A stretch of 10,520 bases of DNA from contig CAKSIU010000024.1 of assembly GCA_934463265.1 (NCBI GenBank), positions 1 to 10,520 on the forward strand. The letters run 5' to 3'. Both the position numbers and the translations under genes were made by a program. This stretch comes from an uncultured Eubacteriales bacterium. Lineage in GTDB: Bacteria; Bacillota; Clostridia; Oscillospirales; Acutalibacteraceae. Under the pieces are notes generated by a model. That model was not told where the DNA came from. It searched no databases and saw only the letters and a list, made by a program, of their open reading frames with translations. This document shows, in pieces, positions 1 through 5,853 of the stretch (position 1 is the stretch's first letter; the number at the start of each line of letters is the position of its first letter).

Positions 1-126
1 TTCATACATAAAAATATGCCCCCATTTCGTAAACAGTTTTTATTTTTTACCTGTCTACTTTATGGGTAGCATATCAAAATCCTGGGCTTTTATTATATAC
101 AAAAACATTTAAAGGAGGTGCAGCAT

Positions 127-315
127 ATGGGATTCGCCGTGGTTTTTGCAATTGCAGTGCTAGTTTTTATCATCGTATACCAGCAAAATTACATAAATCG
201 AATGGAAGATAAAGTTTTTCACGCGCTTAAAATTACTTGCGAAACGCTGGAGTTGATAAAGAAAGACTGTTCTCTCGACGATATCTTAGAATTGGCAAAA
301 ACAAGATTTAAATAA
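127..315 (+). CDS. Small membrane-anchored phage protein (62 aa), function unknown
   Basis: I do not recognise a family. The protein opens with a hydrophobic helix (about residues 2-17, rich in V, I, F and A), followed by a polar, charged segment ending in Lys. This predicts a single N-terminal membrane anchor with a short cytoplasmic tail. The start is set at the ATG at 127 because a strong Shine-Dalgarno sequence (aaaggagg, 111-118) lies 8 nt upstream. A GTG at 118 in the same frame overlaps the ribosome site itself and is not credible. The next gene has the same design (short hydrophobic N-terminus, charged tail with a VCKKL/ITCETL-like stretch), so the two may be diverged relatives or partners. 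It is the first gene of the early operon visible here. Existence as a gene is well supported; function is not. Confidence 0.7.
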   Translation: MGFAVVFAIAVLVFIIVYQQNYINRMEDKVFHALKITCETLELIKKDCSLDDILELAKTRFK

Positions 316-332
316 AAGGAGAAAATAAAATT

Positions 333-470
333 ATGACAATCTTAATTATAATTTCAACCATTTTGGCAAGTGTATTAGTTTATCAATCAATAAAGTTAAA
401 AAAATTAGAGCAAAAAACGCTGGATTCATTTAGAGTGGTCTGCAAAAAATTAAAGGCCGGTGAAAAGTGA
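333..470 (+). CDS. Small membrane-anchored phage protein (45 aa), function unknown
   Basis: This short frame encodes 45 residues: MTILIIISTILASVLVYQSI forms a hydrophobic helix, followed by a Lys-rich amphipathic tail ending KAGEK. An aaaagga/gaaaa ribosome site (315-324) precedes the ATG. The stop codon TGA at 468-470 shares its final A with the ATG of the next gene (TGATG), a typical translational coupling junction, which strongly supports the reading frame being real. Its architecture matches the preceding 62-aa protein (single N-terminal membrane segment plus charged tail). No family is recognised. It could be a membrane-targeted accessory protein or a Rz/holin-like fragment, but nothing in the sequence distinguishes these. 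Confidence 0.6.
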   Translation: MTILIIISTILASVLVYQSIKLKKLEQKTLDSFRVVCKKLKAGEK

Positions 471-694
471 TGCAGGAAAATGCCGAAAAAATATATTTAA
501 CTCCGCCGAATAACGAGGCAGTTGCGGTTTTTACATGCGATTTCTGCGACGAAAATATTTATCAGGGCGATACATACTACCTTCTTAACGGGAAAAAATG
601 CTGCGAAGATTGCCTGAGTTATTGCCGGGAAATTGCAGAACCGCTGGATTTAGAAGCTGAAAAAGCCGATTTAGAGCATCATGATACAAGATGA
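470..694 (+). CDS. Small phage zinc-finger-like (Cys-rich) protein, 74 aa
   Basis: A 74-residue protein with cysteines at about positions 23, 26, 44, 45, 48 and 52, i.e. a CDFC knuckle followed by an aromatic 'GDTYYLLNGKK' segment and a CCEDC knuckle. The C-x2-C ... C-x2-C layout with a hydrophobic middle is that of a small treble-clef or rubredoxin-knuckle zinc ribbon. Short proteins of this type (CDxC...YEGDxYYxxNG...CEDC) are common hypothetical genes in early regions of clostridial phages; this is from memory of the family, not a search. The start is the ATG at 470, overlapping the upstream stop by one base; a GTG at 467 is less likely. The C-terminal third is acidic (LDLEAEKADLEHHD). Its role is unknown; nucleic-acid or protein binding is a reasonable guess. 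Confidence 0.75.
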   Translation: MQENAEKIYLTPPNNEAVAVFTCDFCDENIYQGDTYYLLNGKKCCEDCLSYCREIAEPLDLEAEKADLEHHDTR

Positions 695-709
695 AAATAG
701 GTGTGAAAA

Positions 710-1186
710 ATGGAAGAACAACAAAAATTGGCAGAATTAATGCTGAAAAACATTTTAGAGCTTGGAAGATTTTCTTACAGCCTGCAGGAAAAAAGAGAAG
801 AAAGCTTAATTAATCAGGCAGACAGAATGCTTACAACGTGTTCTCTTACAGCAGTGTTGTTACCGTTGTTGCTTTCTAAAACAGACGGTTTAGGGCCGGT
901 TATTCTATTAACTGGACTATTAATAAGCTTTATTTTTGCGGTGATAGCAGGTTGGCGATTTAAATCTAACTCTATGCCAAGTATAGATGTGTTTTATGAT
1001 GAAGTTTATGCTCGATGGGAAGAATTTAAAACGCAACCCGCATTTGATATGCAGTGGAAGTATCACCTTTCTGCAATTCACAAAAGCAAAAAAGAAAACA
1101 ACGATAAACGTGCATCATGCATTTTAATTTCTATGGTTTCATTTATACTCTCTATTGCAATTGCGACTTTTTTAATATGCTTTTAG
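710..1186 (+). CDS. Three-helix membrane protein (158 aa), unknown role
   Basis: The protein has a charged, helical N-terminus (residues 1-38, coiled-coil-like, with LQEKREESLINQA), a transmembrane hairpin (about 40-56 and 61-82), a soluble middle with conserved-looking aromatic residues (VFYDEVYARWEEF, about 94-106) and a third C-terminal membrane helix (about 136-158). The layout of an amphipathic helix, two membrane helices, a helical cytosolic insert and a final membrane helix is reminiscent of SLATT- or PycTM-like effector membrane modules. Similar proteins also occur as unassigned genes in clostridial prophages. The resemblance is of topology only; I see no diagnostic motif. It begins with ATG after a weak aggtg ribosome site. 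It sits between the zinc-finger gene and a tiny polar peptide, so it belongs to the early accessory cluster. Superinfection exclusion would be one plausible role. Confidence 0.7.
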   Translation: MEEQQKLAELMLKNILELGRFSYSLQEKREESLINQADRMLTTCSLTAVLLPLLLSKTDGLGPVILLTGLLISFIFAVIAGWRFKSNSMPSIDVFYDEVYARWEEFKTQPAFDMQWKYHLSAIHKSKKENNDKRASCILISMVSFILSIAIATFLICF

Positions 1187-1197
1187 GGGGAAAAATC

Positions 1198-1323
1198 ATG
1201 GGAGATAAAGTTTCAGAGCAATCATCACAGCAACAACCAAAAAAGCCCAAAATATCGAATCCACTTGACCCATGGAAAGATATTAAACCAATTCCTCTTG
1301 CAGCGGAGGAAAGAGCAAAATAA
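1198..1323 (+). CDS. Short polar Pro/Gln/Lys-rich peptide (41 aa), unknown
   Basis: A 41-residue, highly hydrophilic peptide: Ser/Gln-rich at the start (SEQSSQQQ), then PKKPK, then a segment NPLDPWKDIKPIPL. The ATG at 1198 is preceded by a good ribosome site (aggggg, 1185-1190), which itself overlaps the stop of the membrane-protein gene, indicating coupling. A longer reading from 1117 in this frame would overlap the upstream gene by 70 bases without a ribosome site and is rejected. The low-complexity composition suggests a disordered peptide. It is the last gene before the intrinsic terminator at 1330-1362. No family is recognised. Confidence 0.55.
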   Translation: MGDKVSEQSSQQQPKKPKISNPLDPWKDIKPIPLAAEERAK

Positions 1324-1329
1324 TAAGCT

Positions 1330-1362
1330 AAAAATCTTCACTTAAAAAAGTGAGGATTTTTT
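1330..1362 (+). terminator. Intrinsic terminator between the first gene cluster and the recombination genes
   Basis: A near-perfect inverted repeat (left arm 1330-1343, right arm 1348-1361, one G-U pair, 4-nt A loop) with the core CTTCACT/AGTGAGG and a run of T at the 3' side. It lies 7 bases after the stop of the 41-aa peptide. The ribosome site of the next gene (aggag, 1373-1377) follows almost directly, leaving no room for a promoter between them. Confidence 0.8.
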
Positions 1363-1385
1363 ATTTGAATTTAGGAGTGAAAAAC

Positions 1386-2039
1386 ATGGAGGATAAATCG
1401 ATTTTTAAAACATTATTTGAAATTAACGTGAACGGCCATGTCGAAAAGAAAAATGGTCTGTCATACCTGTCTTGGGCGTATGCTTGGGCGGAAGTGAAAA
1501 AGCGTTTTCCAGAAGCAAATTATAAAGTTTATGAAACTGAAAATGGTTGTATTTATTTTACAGATGGCAAAACTTGTTGGGTGAAGACTGGCGTTGAAAT
1601 TGAGGGGCTTGAACACATTGAATATTTGCCAATAATGGATTACAAAAACAAGTCAATTAGCCTTGAAAATGTCACAAGTTTTGATGTTAATAAAGCAATT
1701 CAAAGAAGCTTAACAAAAGCCCTAGCACGGCATGGTTTGGGGCTTTATTTATATGCCGGAGAGGATTTACCCGAAATTGAGATTGAAAAAATCAGCGCCA
1801 AAGATGCAAAAATTCTTCAGAATGTTGTGAAAAACTTTGGTGAGCCTGATAGATTGTATGCGTCGCTCTTAAAAAGATACAACTTAAATAGTTTTAAAGA
1901 ATTGACGATTAAGCAGCGAGTTGACATTTTAGATGGGCTTAACCAAATGGCTAAAAACAGGGAGGTTCAAAATGGAAATAAAATTCACAGTTCCGGGTCC
2001 TCCGAAAGGCAAACAAAGGCCGAGAATGCGAAGAATTAA
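1386..2039 (+). CDS. Sak3-like single-strand annealing protein (DUF1071 family)
   Basis: This 217-aa protein matches, by eye, the DUF1071/Sak3 class of phage single-strand annealing recombinases. Signature segments are NGLSYLSWAYAWAEVKKRFP (about 23-42), a central beta-rich part with WVKTGVEIEG (65-74) and LPIMDYKNKSI (81-91), then the conserved NVTSFDVNKAIQRSLTKALARHGLGLYLYAGEDLP (95-129). Such proteins bind single-stranded DNA and anneal complementary strands during phage recombination and end repair, working with SSB. The start is the ATG at 1386 with aggag 9 nt upstream; a GTG at 1350 lies inside the terminator hairpin and is rejected. The C-terminal 22 codons overlap the start of rusA by 68 nt, and the tail they encode is low in conserved character. 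SSB and RusA directly downstream fit a recombination module. Confidence 0.88.
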   Translation: MEDKSIFKTLFEINVNGHVEKKNGLSYLSWAYAWAEVKKRFPEANYKVYETENGCIYFTDGKTCWVKTGVEIEGLEHIEYLPIMDYKNKSISLENVTSFDVNKAIQRSLTKALARHGLGLYLYAGEDLPEIEIEKISAKDAKILQNVVKNFGEPDRLYASLLKRYNLNSFKELTIKQRVDILDGLNQMAKNREVQNGNKIHSSGSSERQTKAENAKN

Positions 2040-2397
2040 TGGCCGAAATGTAGCCTATACGCCACGTGAGACAGTTGAATATGAAAGACTCGTAAAGGCA
2101 AGCTATACAGCCGTTTCTAAAGCGAAATTCGAAAGTAAATTACCGCTGGAAATCAGTATACTTGCCTTTTTCCCTATTCCGAAATACGTCAGCCGGAAAA
2201 CAAAAGAGCTGATGCTCAACGGCGGGCTATCCCATACTAAAAAGCCTGACGCTGATAACTGCATCAAGATTATTTTAGACGCATTAAATGGGATTGCTTA
2301 TCAAGACGATTCACAAGTTTGCAAGATTCACTTTACCAAAAAATACGCAGAAAAAAGCGAAACTAAAGTTTTAATAAAAAATGTTGAGGAGGCTTAA
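1972..2397 (+). CDS. rusA: RusA-family Holliday junction resolvase
   Basis: The 141-aa product has the RusA layout: an N-terminal strand with the VPGPPKGKQRPR motif (residues 7-18), a YTPRETVEYE segment, and the catalytic acidic cluster KPDADNCIKIILDALNG (91-107) followed by QDDSQV (111-116). Asp93, Asp95 and Asp112/113 correspond to the Mg2+-binding aspartates of RusA. The family cuts four-way DNA junctions symmetrically as a homodimer, resolving recombination or replication intermediates before packaging. The start is ATG 1972 with ggaggt at 1961-1966. This start lies inside the end of the annealing-protein gene (68-nt overlap), so translation of the two is probably coupled. The size is close to the usual 120-140 aa, and no key residue is missing. 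Confidence 0.92.
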   Translation: MEIKFTVPGPPKGKQRPRMRRINGRNVAYTPRETVEYERLVKASYTAVSKAKFESKLPLEISILAFFPIPKYVSRKTKELMLNGGLSHTKKPDADNCIKIILDALNGIAYQDDSQVCKIHFTKKYAEKSETKVLIKNVEEA

Positions 2398-2400
2398 TTT

Positions 2401-2829
2401 ATGAAAATTTTAAAAATTTTTGACGGCGAAAAAGAAGTGTATTCTGGAAATTTAAGAGTAAACACAGTGTATTTTAAAGGAAAAATATACGGCGAGTTTA
2501 AAGCAAAAAGCAAAGATGTAGTTTCATTTACAATCAAACTCAGCAATGGGAAAGACCCAGAAACTGGAGAATGGAGGAAACCTACGTTTGCAAATTGCAC
2601 AGCGTTTGGCCGTAATGCACAAATGTTGGCATCTAAATATAGAGAGAAAGATGACATTCAGTTGATTTGTAAATTTTATACAAAGCAACTCGGGCTTGAA
2701 ATTTATAAAGGATTTACAGTTTTAGAAATAATTGAAAATTTCCAAAATAAAGAAAAAACTGGAAGCGATTCAGATAACACAAATGTTTTAAATTTCGAAA
2801 AAGTAGAAGATGATTATTTACCATTTTAA
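2401..2829 (+). CDS. ssb: Single-stranded DNA-binding protein
   Basis: The 142-aa protein carries an OB-fold-like N-terminal domain (about 1-113) with the SSB-typical strand FANCTAFGRNAQMLASKYREKDDIQLI (83-109), a polar linker (114-130, KEKTGSDSDNTN) and an acidic tail ending EDDYLPF. The C-terminal DDxxPF tip is the partner-docking motif of bacterial SSBs, used to recruit recombination and replication proteins. The N-terminus (MKILKIFDGEKEVYSGN) is longer and unlike host SSB, which fits a phage version. The ATG at 2401 has aggagg about 8 nt upstream, within the end of rusA. Placement after the annealing protein and RusA suggests it coats DNA for the annealing protein and for the initiator/DnaB encoded downstream. 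Confidence 0.88.
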   Translation: MKILKIFDGEKEVYSGNLRVNTVYFKGKIYGEFKAKSKDVVSFTIKLSNGKDPETGEWRKPTFANCTAFGRNAQMLASKYREKDDIQLICKFYTKQLGLEIYKGFTVLEIIENFQNKEKTGSDSDNTNVLNFEKVEDDYLPF

Positions 2830-2841
2830 AGGAGAAACGAT

Positions 2842-3120
2842 ATGAAAATTTTAGAAAAAATTATGACAGATAACAAAATAAGTGTGTACTCAAAGTTAGT
2901 GTTTTCCTACCTTTACAGCATTTCTGGCAAGAACTGGACCTGTTCGAAGCCAAGAAAAGAAATCGCAAAAGAAATAAATATCAGTATTCGAACTTTGGAT
3001 AAACACCTAAAAATCCTGTCAAGTTGTGGACACATCCGCATTTGCAAAAATTTTTTTCACTCAAATATTTACATTTTGGATGCAGAAAAGCCAGAAATTC
3101 TGGCAATTTCGCGGAGGTAA
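2842..3120 (+). CDS. Small winged helix-turn-helix DNA-binding protein (92 aa)
   Basis: The 92-aa product is essentially one wHTH domain. KLVFSYLYSI (about 18-27) forms helix 1, CSKPRKEIAKEINISIRTLDKHLKIL (about 34-59) gives the turn and recognition helix, and GHIRICKNFFHSNIYIL forms the wing. This resembles the HTH_36/DnaD-N-like domains at the start of Gram-positive phage replication initiators. It begins with ATG after aaaggag (2828-2834) and ends 7 nt before the next gene, which starts with another wHTH. It therefore appears to be a stand-alone DNA-binding partner of the initiator, perhaps an origin-binding or autoregulatory protein. The exact role is unknown; the domain call is fairly safe. 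Confidence 0.72.
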   Translation: MKILEKIMTDNKISVYSKLVFSYLYSISGKNWTCSKPRKEIAKEINISIRTLDKHLKILSSCGHIRICKNFFHSNIYILDAEKPEILAISRR

Positions 3121-3127
3121 ATGAGTT

Positions 3128-3559
3128 ATGGACTGCGTTTTTAAAGAATTTAAAGGCATTTGGCTCCCAAAAGAACTTTGGTTTCTAGACGATTTAAACC
3201 TCACAGAGAAAGTTCTGCTGTCTGTAATAAATTCCCTGACAGATGCGGATAATGGCTGCTTTGCAAACAATGAATACTTTGCAAAACTTTTAGGTCTGAG
3301 CAAAGGGAGAATATCGAAAATAATAAATGCGCTGGTAAAAAGAGGATATCTGGAAATTGATTTTTGCTGCTATTCTGAGATTCGAAAAGTTGAAAAAAGA
3401 AAAATAAAACTGTGTCTTTTGGCGAACGAGAAAAATCCAGAAAATGCTAAATTTGAGATTGGAAATGATCAAGATGGTAGTCATGAACGACCATCTTCCC
3501 TGGTTGCAAATGACTATGGGTATAGTCGCAAACGACCAGGATATAAAAAATATATATAA
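3128..3559 (+). CDS. Replisome organiser, N-terminal wHTH part (gene split by frame change)
   Basis: Residues 20-75 form a wHTH domain (LTEKVLLSVINSL, then NNEYFAKLLGLSKGRISKIINALVKRGYLEI), typical of phage replication initiators that bind origin repeats. After about residue 95 the protein becomes polar and repetitive; this part is encoded by the repeat array at 3418-3538. The frame ends at TAA 3557-3559, just inside a 39-base A/T tract. The C-terminal domain expected for the family follows in the +1 frame (to 3935). Removing one A from the A6 run at 3545-3550 would give a single protein of 268 aa, a normal length. So this is either a frameshifted pseudogene, a gene expressed by slippage, or a genuine two-protein initiator. 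The start is ATG 3128; no strong ribosome site except gcggagg about 10 nt upstream. Confidence 0.8.
   Translation: MDCVFKEFKGIWLPKELWFLDDLNLTEKVLLSVINSLTDADNGCFANNEYFAKLLGLSKGRISKIINALVKRGYLEIDFCCYSEIRKVEKRKIKLCLLANEKNPENAKFEIGNDQDGSHERPSSLVANDYGYSRKRPGYKKYI
3418..3538 (+). repeat. Iteron-like repeats inside the initiator gene
   Basis: Three good copies of a 15-mer with consensus RGTYRYRAAYGACYA lie at 3479-3493 (AGTCATGAACGACCA), 3502-3516 (GGTTGCAAATGACTA) and 3524-3538 (AGTCGCAAACGACCA). A fourth, weaker copy is at 3457-3471 (GATTGGAAATGATCA), and degenerate ones are near 3418 and 3436. Start-to-start spacings are 22, 23 and 22 bp, about two helical turns, placing the copies on one DNA face. 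The repeats also account for the repetitive peptide in the initiator (VANDYGY/SRKRPGY). Confidence 0.68.
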
Positions 3560-3580
3560 AAAAAATTATATATATAATTC
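3418..3580. other. Putative phage replication origin (iterons plus A/T unwinding tract)
   Basis: The same-phase repeats at 3457-3538 are followed immediately by 39 consecutive A/T bases (3541-3579), an ideal DNA-unwinding element. An origin lying inside the initiator gene, with repeats bound by the initiator's wHTH domain, is established for several Gram-positive and lambdoid phages. DnaB, which would be loaded there, is encoded 450 bp downstream. Function as an origin is inferred from layout only. Confidence 0.62.
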
Positions 3581-3935
3581 TTCGTCGCAGATTTTTGAAA
3601 TGGGAAAAAATTCAAAAAAAGAGGAGCAAAAAATCTGCAACATTGGAGTTAAGGAAAAGAAAATTTTTGATTTAAAAAGTGATCCGTATCTGCTGGCTAA
3701 ATTTTTGGAAAAGAGCATCGCAGCAAATAACCCAAAATTTCCAAGAAGTGAGCAGCAGCGACAGCGCTGGGCAAAAGACTTCGATTTGATGATTCGGCGA
3801 GACAAAATCGACGCAGATGATATCGCTGAAGTGATAGCCTGGAGCCAGAAAGACAGTTTTTGGAAAAGCAATATTCTATCTGGGAAAAAAGTGCGAGAAA
3901 AATATCAGCAGCTGCTTATGAGGATGAACAGCTAA
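3444..3935 (+). CDS. Replisome organiser, C-terminal domain (in +1 frame; start uncertain)
   Basis: This open frame encodes the conserved C-terminal end of Gram-positive phage replication initiators: RSEQQRQRWAKDFDLMIRRDK, then ADDIAEVIAWSQKDSFWKSNILSGKKVREKYQQLL, finishing MRMNS. The part upstream of about 3543 overlaps the wHTH gene in a different frame and is probably not translated as such. The candidate in-frame starts (3444, 3483, 3600) all lack a convincing ribosome site, which argues that the domain is normally made as a continuation of the upstream gene through a +1 frame change. In related initiators this domain is thought to contact DnaB or its loader; here dnaB follows directly and no separate helicase loader gene is seen. 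Domain recognition is good; the true 5' boundary is unknown. Confidence 0.7.
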   Translation: MLNLRLEMIKMVVMNDHLPWLQMTMGIVANDQDIKNIYKKNYIYNSSSQIFEMGKNSKKEEQKICNIGVKEKKIFDLKSDPYLLAKFLEKSIAANNPKFPRSEQQRQRWAKDFDLMIRRDKIDADDIAEVIAWSQKDSFWKSNILSGKKVREKYQQLLMRMNS

Positions 3936-4025
3936 AATTCAGCTAATCTGCGGTATTTCTGAATTTAAAAGCAATTATCACAGTCTTATTCGCAAAAAAA
4001 TCTTGACCCGAAGGGAGGCCTAAAA

Positions 4026-5402
4026 ATGCACGACGAAACCGTAAGAATCGCAGAGCAATCCGTAATTGGAGCAATAATTTTGGATGAAAAAATCTTGGTG
4101 CAAATTAACAGCCTGATAACCCCGGAAGACTTCTTGTTTGAAGATTTAAAAGCTTGCTATAAAGCCATTTTAAAAGTTTCAGCACAAGGCAAACCAATAG
4201 ATTTTTTGACCATTTTGAGCCAATTGGCATCATCTGGAGATTATTCTGAGCAGCAATTAAAACAGCTGCTTTCTGAGTGCGCAGCACAGACACCATCAAT
4301 TCGAAACGCGGAAAATTATGCAAAAATAATTCTAAATTCGAAAAAAGCACGGAAAATTCAAGAGATAGCTTCACATGTCTTAGCTGATGGAGTAGACAGC
4401 GAAAACCCCGATGAAACCGCCAATCAAATGATTTCTGAGCTATTTGAAACGGTGAAAAAACGGCAGCTTAAGGATTTACAAAATATCGGAGAGGTTGGGA
4501 TTAAACTATTCGAAAGTTACGGGAAAACCGACGAAATGCAAATAAATACCGGATTTTCGAGATTGGATGAAAAGCTAAAAGGCATGAGTGCCGGCAATTT
4601 GATAATTCTTGCCTCTCGGCCCAAAATCGGGAAAACAGCCTTCGCCTTATCAATTGCCGAAAATGTGGCCAAAACCGGCAAAATCGTTGCGTTTTATAGC
4701 CTCGAAATGAGCAGCGTGGAAATTTATGAGAGAATGCTCTCAAAAGCAGCGCAGATTCCAATGAATACCCTGATTGATCGAAAATTTAAAGATAAACGGC
4801 GGCCAGAAAAAATTCGAGTAAACGAGTTCTGTAAAATCTCCGAAACCATCGATAAAAACTACGATTTGCCGATAAAAATCAGCGAAAATCCGTCATGTAC
4901 AGTCAACGATATTCGGATTGAAACAAAACAGTTGATTGCAGAAAATCGGCTGAAAAGTCGCACGGAGCTTGGATTAATTGTGATTGACTATCTGCAGCTT
5001 ATGAGCAGCAGCAGAAGGTACGACACCCGAAATCTGGAAGTCGGCGCGATTTGTAGGGAACTAAAATGCCTGGCAGCTGAGCTTGAAGTTCCGATTTTGT
5101 GCCTTTCGCAGCTAAACCGAACAAGCGACGAGAGTACGCGGCCAAGTCCGTCAGAGCTTCGTGACAGCGGTTCTATCGAGCAGGATGCGAATAAGGTCAT
5201 TTTGATGTGGAGCATCGAGAAAAATTTAAATGAGCGAGGTCTGGTAGAATCAAAAACAATTGGCGTTGACGTGGCTTTAAACCGGCGTGGCACAACAGGT
5301 GTCACGCTTTTTAATTTCAACGGGAATTACATGGAGTTTACCGAATTAGACCGAGTCTATGAAGAATCAAAGATTACTGAAAAAAATGCTTGGAGGGATT
5401 AA
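4026..5402 (+). CDS. dnaB: Replicative DNA helicase, DnaB family
   Basis: The 458-aa length is normal for DnaB. The N-terminal helical domain (about 5-105) begins EQSVIGAIILD; the linker helix follows, then the RecA-like motor (about 175-445). Walker A is ASRPKIGKTAFAL (196-208; the family more often has ARPSMGKT), and Walker B is LIVIDYLQLM (317-326). PILCLSQLNR (356-365) and RPSPSELRDSGSIEQDAN (372-389) are DnaB signature motifs, and NRRGTTG (419-425) carries the likely arginine finger. The enzyme forms a hexamer that unwinds DNA ahead of the phage fork using ATP. ATG 4026 is preceded by agggagg (4012-4018). No helicase-loader gene is adjacent, so loading probably depends on the initiator's C-terminal domain or the host loader. 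Confidence 0.95.
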   Translation: MHDETVRIAEQSVIGAIILDEKILVQINSLITPEDFLFEDLKACYKAILKVSAQGKPIDFLTILSQLASSGDYSEQQLKQLLSECAAQTPSIRNAENYAKIILNSKKARKIQEIASHVLADGVDSENPDETANQMISELFETVKKRQLKDLQNIGEVGIKLFESYGKTDEMQINTGFSRLDEKLKGMSAGNLIILASRPKIGKTAFALSIAENVAKTGKIVAFYSLEMSSVEIYERMLSKAAQIPMNTLIDRKFKDKRRPEKIRVNEFCKISETIDKNYDLPIKISENPSCTVNDIRIETKQLIAENRLKSRTELGLIVIDYLQLMSSSRRYDTRNLEVGAICRELKCLAAELEVPILCLSQLNRTSDESTRPSPSELRDSGSIEQDANKVILMWSIEKNLNERGLVESKTIGVDVALNRRGTTGVTLFNFNGNYMEFTELDRVYEESKITEKNAWRD

Positions 5403-5404
5403 AT

Positions 5405-5632
5405 ATGGAGTTAGCACAGGTGAAAAAGTACATGAATAAATCGGTTTACTACGACACCGGACAGATAAATTTTGATGGCTGTAGCATAAAAGAATTCATT
5501 ATGACGGGCTGTATACTGCGGAAAAAACGAAAAGACAGCCGATTTTACTATCAGGCAGAGTTGCGAGAGGACAGCAAAAATTCGATTATAATCGTGGATT
5601 TGGCTAAGGTGCTCACAGAAAACGATGTGTAA
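5405..5632 (+). CDS. Small conserved-looking phage protein (75 aa), unknown
   Basis: The 75-residue product runs MELAQVKKYMNKSVYY ... TGCILRKKRKDSRFYYQAELREDSKNSIIIVDLAKVLTE. It has alternating hydrophobic strands and looks like a small beta-barrel or OB/SH3-like fold. Small proteins with a VKKYMxKxVxY start and a CILRK...FYYQAEL...NSxxIVxLxxV pattern occur after dnaB in clostridial phages (family memory, not searched). The start is ATG 5405, 3 nt after the dnaB stop, with ggaggg (5393-5398) inside the dnaB end; a TTG at 5390 is rejected because it precedes that ribosome site. The stretch TGQINFDGCSIKEF appears to be an insertion relative to shorter relatives I recall. Function unknown. Confidence 0.7.
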   Translation: MELAQVKKYMNKSVYYDTGQINFDGCSIKEFIMTGCILRKKRKDSRFYYQAELREDSKNSIIIVDLAKVLTENDV

Positions 5633-5646
5633 AGGAGGTGCTGAAA

Positions 5647-5820
5647 ATGGATTTTGAAGAACTAAAAAACAGCGTAAATGAATGGCTTTGGGACAGCGAA
5701 CTCAATACGTATTTTTGGATACTCAGCGTGGATCAAAGCACTCAAATGATTAACGTAAGAGGGCGTTCTGGCCGGCAAACGGCCCTAATTTTTTCAAAAG
5801 ATAGGTTTTTTAGAACATGA
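5647..5820 (+). CDS. Small phage protein (57 aa), unknown
   Basis: A 57-aa protein, MDFEELKNSVNEWLWDSELNTYFWILSVD ..., Trp-rich in the first half and ending with basic/aromatic residues (SKDRFFRT). The ribosome site aaaggagg (5631-5638) is almost perfect and 8 nt from ATG 5647; a GTG at 5638 overlaps that site and is rejected. It follows the previous gene with only a few bases between, so it is in the same operon. Its last third is encoded by a GC-rich hairpin plus T-run (see the terminator-like element at 5770-5794), so part of the gene doubles as a possible transcription stop. No family recognised. Confidence 0.6.
   Translation: MDFEELKNSVNEWLWDSELNTYFWILSVDQSTQMINVRGRSGRQTALIFSKDRFFRT
5770..5794 (+). 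terminator. Terminator-like hairpin inside the 57-aa gene
   Basis: GGCCG and CGGCC (5770-5774 and 5780-5784) form a 5-bp GC-only stem with a 5-nt loop, followed by CTAATTTTTT. A longer alternative pairing starts with AGGGC at 5760-5764 and GCCCT at 5782-5786. Both place a T-run just after the stem. The short stem makes strength uncertain. Confidence 0.45.
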
Positions 5821-5853
5821 AATCTTCCATAAAATAGAAAAACGGAGGTATTT

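Noticed and set aside
1..126. Promoter or operator upstream of the first gene (CTAC...GTAG repeat, TATTAT at 91-96)
   Set aside because: The inverted repeat has only 4-bp arms and no -35 lies at a proper distance, so neither is called.
2394..2657. Minus-strand frame opposite ssb
   Set aside because: It overlaps a clear SSB gene entirely and lacks a ribosome site or recognisable domain.
3418..3538. Regularly spaced repeats considered as a CRISPR array
   Set aside because: The repeats are only 15 bp, degenerate, spaced by 7-8 bp, and lie inside a coding gene; no cas gene is present. An iteron array fits much better.
3935..3966. 8-bp perfect inverted repeat AAATTCAG/CTGAATTT after the initiator
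   Set aside because: The 16-nt loop and lack of a T-run argue against a terminator; no other role is supported.
4105..5320. Long minus-strand frames opposite dnaB (4105-4374, 4501-4761, 4988-5320)
   Set aside because: They mirror the strongly conserved DnaB coding frame, have no ribosome sites, and show biased, low-complexity composition.
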